From: Acanthornis magna
Taxonomy: Eukaryota; Chordata; Aves; Passeriformes; Acanthizidae
DNA length: 64,000 nucleotides
Direction of reading: 5' to 3'
NCBI GenBank assembly: GCA_036785705.1
Contig: JAWUZG010000029.1
Span: 13,965,501 to 14,029,500 of the forward strand
The notes under the pieces were generated by a model. The model was not told where the DNA came from. It ran no database searches and worked only from the letters and a program-made list of their open reading frames with translations. A program made the position numbers and the translations under genes. Shown here piece by piece: positions 36,603-47,800 of the stretch. The first letter of the stretch is position 1. Each line of letters opens with the position of its first letter.

Positions 36603-36824
36603 CAGCGCAGTCAGCGCCCCGGAGGTACCGGGGGAGGGAACGGGCCCTGTGTGGCCCGGCCGGGACACAGGCAGCGGCCATTCCCGGCGGGCAGGCGGGA
36701 CCCGCAACCACTTCCCGCTCCCGCCCCTCCGCCTGCGGCCGCCGCCGCCGCTTCCGGGGCGCGCGCTCCCGCCATGCCGCGGGCCTGGGGGCGGAGGGAA
36801 GGGATCGCCCGCGCTCGTCAGCGC

Positions 36825-36832
36825 TGACGTCA
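36825..36832. promoter_or_regulatory. CRE, TGACGTCA
   Basis: Perfect palindromic CREB/ATF site in gcgctgacgtcacctgg in the UBP1 promoter, about 32 nt upstream of the first ATTGG box. Confidence 0.65.
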
Positions 36833-36856
36833 CCTGGCGTGAGGAAGTGCCCCTTC

Positions 36857-36861
36857 ATTGG
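36857..36861 (-). promoter_or_regulatory. Inverted CCAAT box (ATTGG) 1
   Basis: ATTGG in ttcattggccgc. First of three NF-Y-type boxes in 70 nt. Confidence 0.55.
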
Positions 36862-36897
36862 CCGCGCTTCCCCCTCACCCCTCCGAGCCCGCCCCTG

Positions 36898-36902
36898 ATT
36901 GG
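36898..36902 (-). promoter_or_regulatory. Inverted CCAAT box (ATTGG) 2
   Basis: ATTGG in cctgattggccatc, about 41 nt after the first box, close to four helical turns. Confidence 0.55.
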
Positions 36903-36921
36903 CCATCCTGAAGAGGCTCAG

Positions 36922-36926
36922 CCAAT
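36922..36926 (+). promoter_or_regulatory. CCAAT box 3
   Basis: CCAAT in cagccaatcggc, the standard NF-Y core context (CCAATCGG). Confidence 0.6.
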
Positions 36927-36982
36927 CGGCGGTGCCGAGCGCGGACAGGCACCGCCCCGGCAGGGGCTCGGGGGTGGAAGCC

Positions 36983-36994
36983 GCCGCCATGTTG
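36983..36994 (-). promoter_or_regulatory. YY1-type element GCCGCCATGTTG
   Basis: This is the reverse complement of CAACATGGCGGC, the extended YY1 motif often found at or just after transcription start sites of CpG promoters. Confidence 0.6.
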
Positions 36995-37075
36995 TCGTGA
37001 GCGGCGGCGGCGCTGCGGGACGCGGCGGGCGCGAGCCCCCGGGGTGGCCGTGACCTCCGGCGGCGGCTCCTCCCT

Positions 37076-37133
37076 GGCGGGGGCTCCTTCCCGGCGGGGG
37101 CTCCTTCCCGGCGGGGGCTCCTTCCCGGCGGGC
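37076..37133 (+). repeat. 17-bp GC-rich tandem repeat in UBP1 5' leader
   Basis: The unit ggcgggggctccttccc is repeated three times without change (37076-37126), with a partial fourth copy to about 37133. It lies between the promoter motifs and the start codon, so it is probably transcribed. Confidence 0.9.
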
Positions 37134-37178
37134 GCCCGCGGTGCTGCTGCCGCTGCCGCCGCAGCCTCCCCCCTGCGA

Positions 37179-37325
37179 ATGATGCGGCGGGAGGCGCCGC
37201 TGGGCTGTGTTGGAGCTCGGGCGGCGGCAGAAGCGGCGGCGCTGGGCAGTGTCCAGTCGGAGGAGGAGGCGGCGGCCGCCCGGTCCCCAGCGCCCCGCGG
37301 CGGCCGGGCGGGCGCAGGATGCTGA
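37179..37325 (+). other. Upstream ORF 1 in UBP1 leader
   Basis: It opens with two successive ATGs (37179 and 37182) and runs 48 codons to TGA at 37323-37325: MMRREAPLGCVG start, GRAGAGC end. It is Ala/Arg/Glu-rich, as expected for a CpG island. Its existence in mRNA depends on the transcription start being upstream. It could lower translation of UBP1. Confidence 0.45.
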
Positions 37326-37378
37326 GAGCGACCCCGCGCCCTGGTCGCGCCGCGAGGAAAAGCCCCCCCCGGGGCTGA
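37319..37378 (+). other. Upstream ORF 2 in UBP1 leader
   Basis: ATG at 37319, 19 codons ([19 protein letters not shown]), TGA at 37376-37378. It overlaps the stop of uORF 1 by 7 nt and ends 172 nt before the main start codon. Confidence 0.45.
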
Positions 37379-37550
37379 GCGCAGAGTCACCCCCGTCCCC
37401 CCGCCCCGCACGTGCTTTTCCCCCCCCTCTTCCACCGTCTCCTCCAGCCCCCTCGCCTTCCCGGCACCGCCTCCCCGGCGGCGCCGGTGCCGAGCGGCTC
37501 CGCCCCGTCCGGCTCCTCCCGCGGCGGGAGCGCGGCGGGGCCGGCGGAAC

Positions 37551-37663
37551 ATGGCGTGGGTGCTGAAGATGGATGAAGTGATCGAGTCCGGGCTGGTGCA
37601 CGACTTCGACGCCAGCCTCTCGGGCATCGGGCAGGAGCTGGGAGCCGGTGCCTACAGCATGAG
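37551..37663 (+). CDS. UBP1: UBP1 coding exon 1
   Basis: The ATG at 37551 lies in aacATGg (A at -3, G at +4), a good initiation context. It encodes 37 codons plus AG, beginning [13 protein letters not shown] and ending GAGAYSM. Donor gtaact. The sequence equals the human N-terminus as I remember it, which settles UBP1 over TFCP2. Confidence 0.97.
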
Positions 37664-40600
37664 GTAACTCATCCCGCAACTCATCGCCGGGCGCCGCGTC
37701 CCCACCGATCTCCTCGGGCCGTGCAGCCCTGCCCGTGCCGCTGGGCAGGTTGCGCGGGAAGGACCCGGGGTTTCTCCTTTCGCCCCTCTTTGTTTTTTTA
37801 TTCCGAAAGCTTTTCCCGAGGTGTTGGCACGTGTCAGAGGGGCTCCCGCCCTACCTTCCCGTGCTGCTGGCAGGTGGCCGCTTGGGAATGGGGCAGCTGC
37901 CTGTGCTGGGGTGCTGTTCCCTTTATGTGTGAAATCCCTGCCCTAAAACTGACATTTCGCTATCCCTGCGGGATGTAACTGGACCCCACGTTGCAAACGA
38001 TGATCGTCTTATATTCGACAAATGTAATTCTTGTTCCTAATAAACAATAGATTTTTTCTGCCAGGTTTAAAAATGTGCTTTCTTGAGCAGGTAAACGTTG
38101 TGGTTAATAGGGTAGTAGTATCGTTGTACTTTAATCAGTCTGTTTAGTCTGTATTTCTGTGTAGTGATTTTTTTTTTCTATGCACCATGTCTTTGGTGAT
38201 GGGGCTTTTTTTTCCTACTGTGTAGCTCTTTCTGTTCCTAGTCAGCTTGGCGGCTTCGTTACCTTTCGATTGTTTTCCAGGTGTTACGAAGTTAGAATGC
38301 TTAAATAGCGTTTGGATGTATCTTTTCGAAGCTAAGATAAAATTGTACTTGTTTGAGTAAATTTTATCTTGCTCACAGGCAGAATGTGTGGATTCCTGAG
38401 TGACGACTTAGTGTGGAAAAGAGAAACTGTTTTGGAGGCACCGAGAGACATTTTAAGTCCAAGGCTTTCAGCAGGGTTAGTTAGTGTTTTAAGTCTGGAG
38501 AAGTAAAACAGTTGCATTTGATAGTTTTAATGGCCTAGCCTTTTTTAAAGGCACGTTCTCTCTCAGGTGTAATTGAAACTTGCAGGTGACCACAAGCTTC
38601 ATCTATTATGTATATTTTAAGGCAGTACTTCCGAGGTAAAGTGTTTGGAAGTGCAGTGTCTTTGCTGGAAGTTACAAAAAAGGGCTTCTGCTGGATAGAA
38701 ATGAGGACCCTTCTGATAGTACTTGGGATTGTGAACTCCGTGGGTTTATGGTGGGATATATATTTAATGGAGATTTTGTTCTGCGTAGGGTTTGCGGGTT
38801 TTTCTGTTTACTTTGGTTTTATTTTTTATTTAAAAAAACGTTGAGAACTTGCCAGTTCAGAGAACAAGGTGATTCATCTCTCTTGATGAGAGTACTCCTG
38901 ATTTTGTATTCAGCTTTTTTTGAAATATATTCAGCTGGATTTTACTCCTCTTCTGTGTCGTTTCTGTTTTAGCAAACATTCAGACATTTATCCCATGAAG
39001 TGGTGTGCCAGTTTTTGTGGGCAGCTGTGTGGTTGTTTCCCTCATGGCTTCTTAGCGTGCAAACACCAATGGAAAATGCATGTGCTCCTATACAAGAACT
39101 GCTCTTCCTTCTCTGTCTCGATTCAGTTCTTTCAAGAATCTCTTAAGATTAAAAATTTTGAGTTTTGACTGTTTGGCTTTTTTATAATTTCTTGTGTTTT
39201 CATAACTTCCAATTCTCATCCCGGTAATGCACACTCTTCAGTTTCTATGAACTGTAAGAATTATTGTTCTTACTGTTGTTGGATAGATTGTTTTTTCTGG
39301 TCCTATTATCCTATTATGGTGGGCAGCAATCCTTTAGTGGCTTTTTGCTACATATACCCGCCTACTAGGATGTTCTGAATTACCACAGAAAGAGTTGTAG
39401 CCATTAAAAACAGCACTTAAAAAGTAATATTGTAGAAGCTAAACTATACTTTAGTCTTGAATTTTATTGTACACTTTGTCTGCAATGTATTTTTGGAAAA
39501 CATACATAGTAGTAGTAGTATTTGTAAGTTTAATCGTGGACCCCATAGTTAAAGGGATTGCCTAATTGCCATTAGTGTTTGGTGGATTCAGGGTGATTTC
39601 AGCAAGTATGTGTAATTCTATGTATTGGATAGATTTCTTCTTTAGAGAAATTATGGCCTGTTAAGTAATGTGAGAAGGGAAGACTAAAGAGAAGTGGCAA
39701 AGCATGAAGAGGAGAGATACTGGTCTGTGACTGTTCACTCTGTGCCACTAGAAGTTAATTACTTGTCACTTTCTTGCAAAAAAAGATAGAAGAAGATGAA
39801 ATATTGCCTAGAGTGCTAGGAGAGCTCCTCAAGGTATGTGCCCGCCCCCTTGACTTTGTTAGGAATATCTGCATGTAACTCTTAACTGTTGGGGTTTATA
39901 TTTAAAGAAGTTGATGCTTCCTGGAGCTGATGATGAGTCAGTGCCCTTAGGCAGAATATATGGCATTAGTCCTGTGTTTATTCTTACTCAGAAAGTTGCA
40001 CATATCCATTGATCATCCATCTGTTGTAGGTTTTTTGGTTTTTTTTAGAAGGCAGCGAAGTGCCTCCTAAATTTTCCTGCAGATTCACATGGTTTTAAAT
40101 AGTTTTCAAAATTTCCCTATGAAGTCTTGAAACAAATTTTTTCTGATTGCTGTTCTAACATGTTCTCATACAATAAGAAACTGCATATAATCACAAAATT
40201 AAATTCAGTTGATGATAACTGTTTTCATATGTGTCAAATAACACTCCCACCAAAACTTATATAAAAGCATTGTATCCTTTAGTGGTAGTGAATTTTGAGT
40301 TAATTCCAGGGAGTTAATATTAATTTCAGTTGATAATGACACCCATCACGTTTTCTCACAAATCCCTCATAATAACCATTGTAACACAACAGGAATTGTG
40401 TACTTTTGAGGACCACTGATGGTTGCTATGAACTGCTAAAAATGAATTATTTGATTAATGAATCAGTTTAAATTAGGTTAATTGAGCATTCATAGAAAGA
40501 TAAGTACCTTAATGACTATATTTTTATGTGTAATTTGGAAGCTTAGTGTATGGATTTATTTAAATGCTTGGAGTTCTAATGATGCTTGTAGTGCTAAAAT

Positions 40601-43600
40601 TCAAGCCTGTCATGGGGAGCTCGATAATTACTTCAGGAGTAGCTGGTTTGGTATATATTTGTAGGTTAAAACCTGAAATTCATTAAACTAGATTGAAAAA
40701 GCAACTTCTGGTTCTGAAATGGGAAAGTCTGTACAAAAGACTGTATGAAAATACATGCAAACAACCCTCCATTTTTGGAGAATCATGTCAGTTTGACCTT
40801 GCTTCGTCTCCCAAACACCTAAGTGTCTTCAGAGAATGGAGATGTGCTGCCTTGGTTTAAAAGAAGGAAAGACTAATGCAGTCTTCAGTCTTGTTTTGTT
40901 ACTGTGCTGTGGAGAGCCTTGGATGGGGAGGGGACTTTGGGTACAGTTCAGGCTGAAGTAGATGAGCCTGAGATGGCCAGTTGGGAGTTGGGGAAACGTT
41001 GTACAATTAGAACTCTGTTTTCAGGTGGAGAGAGAGAGTGTGTTGTCTTCTAACAACTTTTGGGTCCCTGACATCTTTTTTTGGCTTCTGGTGAACATGA
41101 TTGGATCATGACAGTTACTGCCTTAACTTTATAGTTGCTGTGCAGAAACAAATAATAAAAAAGAGTTATCTCGTTCAGGCCCTGCTTTTGGCTGCTGTTA
41201 CATTATGACAGACAGCATTGCCGTTTATGCTTCCCCTAATGCCTCCCACTCTTTTGAGACTCTACTTGTTATATTTGGTTTTTTAAAGAGGAATGCTTAC
41301 TTAAGGTATCCTGAATATTTTCTTTCCTTTTTCTTTTTTAGATGTACAAAGTGTTTTCTGCAGAAAGCTTCTGTTGCAGTAGTCTGTTCTATTTTTTTTA
41401 TGCATTGCACTGTAGAAAAAATAATTTTCACTGACATCTAGACTCTAAAATAAAATGTTATATACTGATTAGAATTGGAGCTTGATTCTTTGTGCAAGCA
41501 CACACTATACCTGTCAGGAAATAGGCATTTGAAGAAAAAGAGAATCCACAAACCTAAGCCTCCTTGTTTTGTCACCACAGATAAAACATGTGGTAAGATA
41601 AACTTCATGTTCTCGATCGCTGACATTGGCTTGGGGTTGTTGGGTTTTTTGTTGCTGTTTGTTTCCAAATTGACTGTGTGAATACTTTACAGAAAGTCAG
41701 GGGCCAGTTTAATTTTTAGGGAAAAGACTTCAAAGTGCAGAACTGTCTTCTCTCTTCCCTGTCACCTCTCGTGGTGGATGGACATACCAGACTGAGAGCA
41801 GGGCAGCAGGTCTGCCTTTGTTTGCTCTTCATCCTTTACTCCTATGTAGGAGCCATCTGTACTGGAGCTGCTGTAAGTTAGAGCAGCTGCCTGACCTCCA
41901 TGTGTCGGAGGAGTGCCTGCAGAACTGTGGATTTGTCATGGTGAGCATCCTTACTTCTTTTCCTTGGTAGGAAGGACACGGGTTTTGCTGTTGGCATTTT
42001 CTTCTTTCTTTGATTGGTTGTTTCTTGTATTTTGTGCCAGACTCCCCTTTAATTGAGGACTTTCACCATCTGAGTTTCTGTGTGATAGTCTGTGGGAATC
42101 CCAGGAACAGCATCACATTTGCACCTGTTTCTCAGTTGTGTTGGACTTCTTGACAGCAGCTGCAGAGAAAGTTGTTTCCCAGGAATTAATTCCAGGGGTC
42201 TTGCCTCCCATGAGACTTGCTTTTGTGGACAAAGATTAGAAAGTACCAGCTCTTCCATTGCCTTACATTTTCCTATGGCTTGCTCACACCTCTGAACAGT
42301 TCACAGCTTGGCTTTGAGATCATAACTCTTAATTCAAATCCTGCTTGAGAAAATTTTTTCTCAAGGTATTTGTCCTCGTAAACCATGCTTTAAAGTTTCA
42401 AAAGGCCTGTGTGTTTTTGGGATGCTTTAGTACTCACGCCCAAAAATATACAGTCCAGAAGACAGATAAGGCAGATGATTGATGGAACATCACTTGGTAT
42501 TTTGATGACATAGTAGTTCCTGTTCTTGTAAGGACAGGAAGTTCTTAATTTGTTTTTTGACCCTATTATTAATATTAGGGTGGGTTTTTTGTGTGTGTTA
42601 GTTTTTTAAAAAATGCTTTGGACAGTGTTGAAAAGAGGGTTTTGAATTTGTAAGGAAGGTGATTTTGAAGGCTGACAAACATTTCACAAGTATGGGAGGA
42701 TAAATTACATTTTTCTTGGTCTTTTTGTACTATGCTCATAAAGGCTACATGACATAGGGCAGCTTCTCACATGTGATGCATCCCACTGGATGTTTTAATT
42801 TAAGTGTTAAGATTCACCTTGCTTCCTCTTCCTGCTTTTGTATGGTGAGGTTTCATGTATGCACCTCTGTAGCATAAGTAGCTAAGGCTTGTGTTGGAGG
42901 ATATGTTTACTGCCTTCATTTGGGGTGTAATGAAGACTTGGGTTTTTTTCTGGGTAAATTTTCCTCCTCCCTGGAGGAAGAAAAGAATGCCTTTCATTTG
43001 AATGCTTTAGATAACATTCTGAGGAACTGAGATAAGACTTTATTCTTATTAGAGCTAATAGTTTCAAAAACTTGGTGGCAGAGTTGGTTCCATCAGGAGA
43101 ATAAACCTGGGTAGATGGACTTTCTCAAATGATATCAAGAAACATAGCAAAAGATGCTACTTGTGCTTCAAAACATTGCTACTTGCCCATATATAATTTT
43201 GCTTTTAGTTCTAAAGTTCACTTACTTCAGACAAGTGAAGTAAATGAGTCTTTACTTCACAAGATCAAAAGTTAACAATGCCAAAAAAAAGAACAGAATC
43301 AGTCTGTTAAAGCTCTCTGTTCTCCTGTAGTCTGAAATAATTTTAACAGTAGCTATTTTGGAACACTTGATTTTCCTCCCTCTGGGCTGCTCTGCCAGTG
43401 AGCACTTCAGTTTAGGTAAGAGGTTCTTTACTGTGTTAAATAATCTGAGCAAAGCTGGCACTACAAGTCCCTGTCTCTAATCTGCACTGGCCTACCAAAA
43501 ATAAGATTTCACCAGGTGAGTAGGAAAATGACTAAAGGATGCCTACATAAGTATACATAAACATGGAGGCTGCCAGGGATTGACTGGGGGCAGATGATTT

Positions 43601-44755
43601 GTACTACTGGGCCATTGGCTCATTATAAATGCAGAAATTTTAACAGGGGTCTGAGGGGAAAAAGTGGAACTCACAAGGCTGATCTGTTCTCTGAGTTGTG
43701 TTTGTCTGGGATTTTCTTGGGTTTTGTTTTGTTTGGTGTTACAATAGACTCTGTATAAGATGAGAGGTGGTTAAAAGACTGATGTAGAATCTTCGTAATT
43801 TCTGGGAATGTGATTGACACAATAGCATATATTATATGCAGTTTATCATCTTCAGCTTAAGTAAAGAGCACTATTAAAAATATTTTCTCTTTCCCATTGA
43901 TTTCCTTTTCTGAATTGTGAACAGTCTTTGCATCTTTTGTTCAGCTGTACTGCATGAGCAATGAATTTTATTTTGTAGAAAATGCTTGTCTGAAATTTAG
44001 CTAGTCTGTATTTAAACTGACACTTTAAGTCTTAATTTGAAATACTTTAGTCATACCTTATTGTCTGTTTTAATTATCTGCAGCTTTAATCTGGTTTTAG
44101 ATGGGGAAAGACTGTTGAAGTGCAAAAAACATAATTTCATTCTTTGCAGATACCTTGCAAAGTATTTCATTCTTTGTAAGTAAATGAATCAAAATGTTGT
44201 TTAAATGGTATTTATTTAAAGGTGCTCTAGGAGGGAGTTTACGTTGCATTGGCTTCTCTTTTCCTTTGGAATGTATTAGTACCCAGAACACTTATATAAG
44301 AAAAATTTGCCTTGTGCTGTCTTCTGGAGTGTTTTTCGGAATGGCGGCATTTAAGAATGGATATTATGCTCGCTTTACAGCTAAACTGTAGAGTTGTAAA
44401 GTTGGATGTCTTTATTTTTCCTTCTTCAGTGGCAGTTAGTCATTGCTACTTTGTAAGTATTAGCAAAAGCAGGTTTAAAGCTGCCTAAATTGGTGTGTTG
44501 GCTTCCAATGCCTTGTCTCTTAGCTAATTCATTAATCACATTACGTTTTCTTAAACCAGACCAGCTACATTTTTAACTTTAAATTGTGAGTGGAAAATGA
44601 AGGCTTTAAATATATTTTTCATGAATACACAAAAGGCTTCTCTTTAATCTTGTGTGTTAAGTGAAGATTAGTGAAGGCCAGTGCTGCAGAACTTAGTTGA
44701 GAGTTACAGGTAATTTATTTGGTGAGATACTTCGCATGCCTTTGTTGCACTTGGA

Positions 44756-44812
<57 letters not shown>

Positions 44813-47800
44813 TTTAAGCATTACCATTGTTTCTGTCGTCTTGCCATTTTAAAGTTCCTCCTCATAACAGTACTTGTGTTTTGTTGCTGAGGTGTGTGGT
44901 GAGCTTGGCTTCCTGGTGTAGCAGTCCTGTCTTGGGACCCTGCTTCCCTCTGCTTGTCACGGTGCTCCCTCTTGTGTTGGGCTGCTCGTGCTGCCCTCCT
45001 GACTGACACCAAGGCTTGAAGCATCTCCTTGTTTCTTCTAAGTCATCCTCAAGTAGCAGTCACCAATCTGTGACATTTTCTGTCCTACTTGTGGATCCTT
45101 GTCTCTGTATAACTAAACTCTTTTAAGAGTGTCCATTTCTCCTAAGTGGGCATTTCACATCTTCCTTTATAACTTACTTCAGCCTTCTCTGGGCTCCAGT
45201 TTGGGGAACTGGCATCAGAAGTAGTTAGGACATGGTTCAGCAGGCTTGTTATGTTTTTTTGGACAGTGTACTGCCTTGTCATGCTTACATCAGTCTTTGT
45301 AGCATCTCCTGTGGTTTCTTCCTAGTGCAAAGGAACCTCTACGGGTGTCATTCTAGCTGGTTTGTTTGGGGACACACTGTATAGTCTCTACAAGGTATAG
45401 ACAAATTTCTTAGACATTTTCACTGTTCATAAATATTTTCTTGTTCCAGTCAATATAACTTCTTCCAGGTGGCCAGGGGAGTGACATCCCTTATTGAATG
45501 TGGCACTTGCTCTGAAGAACGTTTGGCGTGCCCCACCTGCACTCTGCATATCCAAGACTTAAGTAGACCGAGTCTTACGTTCCAACTTTCTGTGACACAG
45601 AAGTATTGGCTGTCGTTTTGTTTTTTGAATTTATTATGATACTGACACTTTTCTGATTCTTCAGGTATAAGCTGGAATTTGAGAGGAATTAATAGAGTTC
45701 TCTAAGAAAAGCAGACTCATGCAGAAATGAGGAACAGTTTAAAAAACAGTTTTACTTGAAAAAATTTAGGGTACAATGTACAAATAATAGTGCAATACAG
45801 ATAAGACATTTATAATTGCTTTACAAAATATATTAAATCTGTAGTTGTGATCAATGCAAGAGATACAAGATGCACGTTGGTTAAAAAGTGAATAAACAGG
45901 CGAGGTTGTGTGGGACCTTAATTCAGTGAGAAGCATTTTCAAAGAAAGTTTCATGGCTTTGCAAATGATTTCATCATGAACAAAAATTCAATGCAAGAAA
46001 AACTCTTTGAAGTTTAATTTATGAAGGATTTCTGTATAAAAGAAAAATTAATCTCTTGCTGATACAGGTTACTAATTTCTGTAGAAAGCGGATGTGTTTG
46101 CAGGTTGTGGTGAAGCTGTCTTTCTTACCACAGCTTGTGGAGAACATGGATTGCTCTTTACAGAAACTTAGTTCCAAAGTTCTTCTGGTGGTTCTGAATC
46201 TTGGATACATGAAGTGAATCTTGACATAAGATATCTCAAGCTTCTATATCTTACGTTTTGTGATTCTGCTGCTTAATCATTTTGGGGCTATTCAGTGTGC
46301 TAAAACCTAAGAAAAGTTAAGTTTGACCATGTTAACAGAATTAATAGGTTAGATATAATGGTACTAAATGAGGAGAGAGATACTTTTACAGTGTAGGTAA
46401 CTTACTTTGGGGGATACATTTTTCCGAAGAAGAAAGTAAAAGCCTTGCTCTCATTTACATGTTTATTAGGCAAGTTTGGCTGTGTTGACCAGTGAAAAGT
46501 TAAAACTGAACTTTTTCAGTGGAAACAAAGATTAAATTTCCAGAGGATCAGCACAACTGTCTGCTTAGGTCTCATGGCATTGTTGATGTATCCTAAAGTT
46601 CTGGTGGAAAATCCTTTTGGATACTGCTCACATAGATTTTACTAATGAAATGAGTAACAGAGTTCTGTATGTATTTCACTGTGGGGTTTTTTAAGTTACA
46701 AATAAGTTTTCTTCTTTAACTTAAGGCAAAACAGGGCCAACAGTCTCAAAGTTATTTGTTTTTTTCCTTTTCAGTGATGTTTTGGCACTGCCTATTTTCA
46801 AACAGGAAGATTCCAGCCTTCCACAAGAAAATGAGACCAAACATCCACCTTTCCAGTATGTTATGTGTGCTGCAACATCTCCAGCAGTAAAATTATATGA
46901 TGAAACTCTCACATACTTGAATCAAGGTTGGTATACATATGGACTTGTGGTGGAAGTCTAAAACTGGAATTGTATTTCATGTTTTGATACATGAGTGTAT
47001 ATCCAAAATAAATGCATGTCAGAAATGAGGTTGGATGCCTTACTGGTAGTCTTTTTTGGTCCAAGTTGTAGGCTCATAGCTATAGTGTGGTGTTACTTCC
47101 CCTTTGGATTCTGGTGGGGGTGGTTTTTTTTTTTCTTTGTTGCTTTGTTTTTTGGGTTTTTTTTTCCTGTAGTGTGATGCCCCTCTCCATCCCCCACATC
47201 CCCCAATAAAATCAAGTTAATAGAGCTTTTAGGAGACAAATTTCAGGTAGTAATAGTGGAAAATACCAGACTAATTTTGCATTTCTGTGTAAGTTTGATT
47301 GATAGTAGCAAGTTAATTGGATATTTGTATAAGGTACAAATAAACAGCCCTCAGAAGTCATAATAAAAGTTAAAATGTCAGTCCCTGAACAAGAAGGGCA
47401 CAAAAGAGGCCACTGTAATTGCTCTCAATTTAGCTACACATGCCTGTCCTGAACAGTGTTATGTTTGAACACGAACACAAGTGCAGCTCCCTTTGGAGTT
47501 TGTGTGTATTTTGCTTTGTTTGTGTACATTTATCAGAAATTAACTAGATAAATACTTCATGTGAATCAGGCTGTGTTGCTTTCCAGGTGGGGGGAGCCGG
47601 GGTGTCCCGGTGTGCTGCAGCCTCCTTGGACGAAGCATCCCCTCAAGAACAGCTTCTCCAGAGGCTTCAGCAACTCCCCAAAGCAACAGGGTGATTTCAG
47701 CAAGTGATTTCAGCTCCTTGTGAAGTCAGCTCTTGCAGAATCACCTGAGGGCCGACTTGGGTGAGAGAGGAGAGGCGGGCGCTGTATGGCAATTCCATAA

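Larger units (their letters stand above)
36603..37700 (+). promoter_or_regulatory. UBP1: CpG-island promoter of UBP1
   Basis: About 1.1 kb of very GC- and CpG-rich sequence ending just after coding exon 1. There is no TATA box. It contains a full CRE (36825-36832), three CCAAT/ATTGG boxes between 36857 and 36926 and a YY1-type element at 36983-36994. This is the usual design of a broadly expressed CpG promoter. Transcription probably starts around or after the YY1-type element, by analogy with other such promoters. The actual start sites are not visible from sequence. Confidence 0.8.

Noticed and set aside
36875..37679. Open frames of about 250 codons on the - strand over the UBP1 CpG island
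   Set aside because: The composition is pure GC low complexity (Arg/Gly/Ala/Pro), they lie opposite UBP1 exon 1 and its leader, and no domain is recognisable. GC-rich DNA lacks stop codons by chance.
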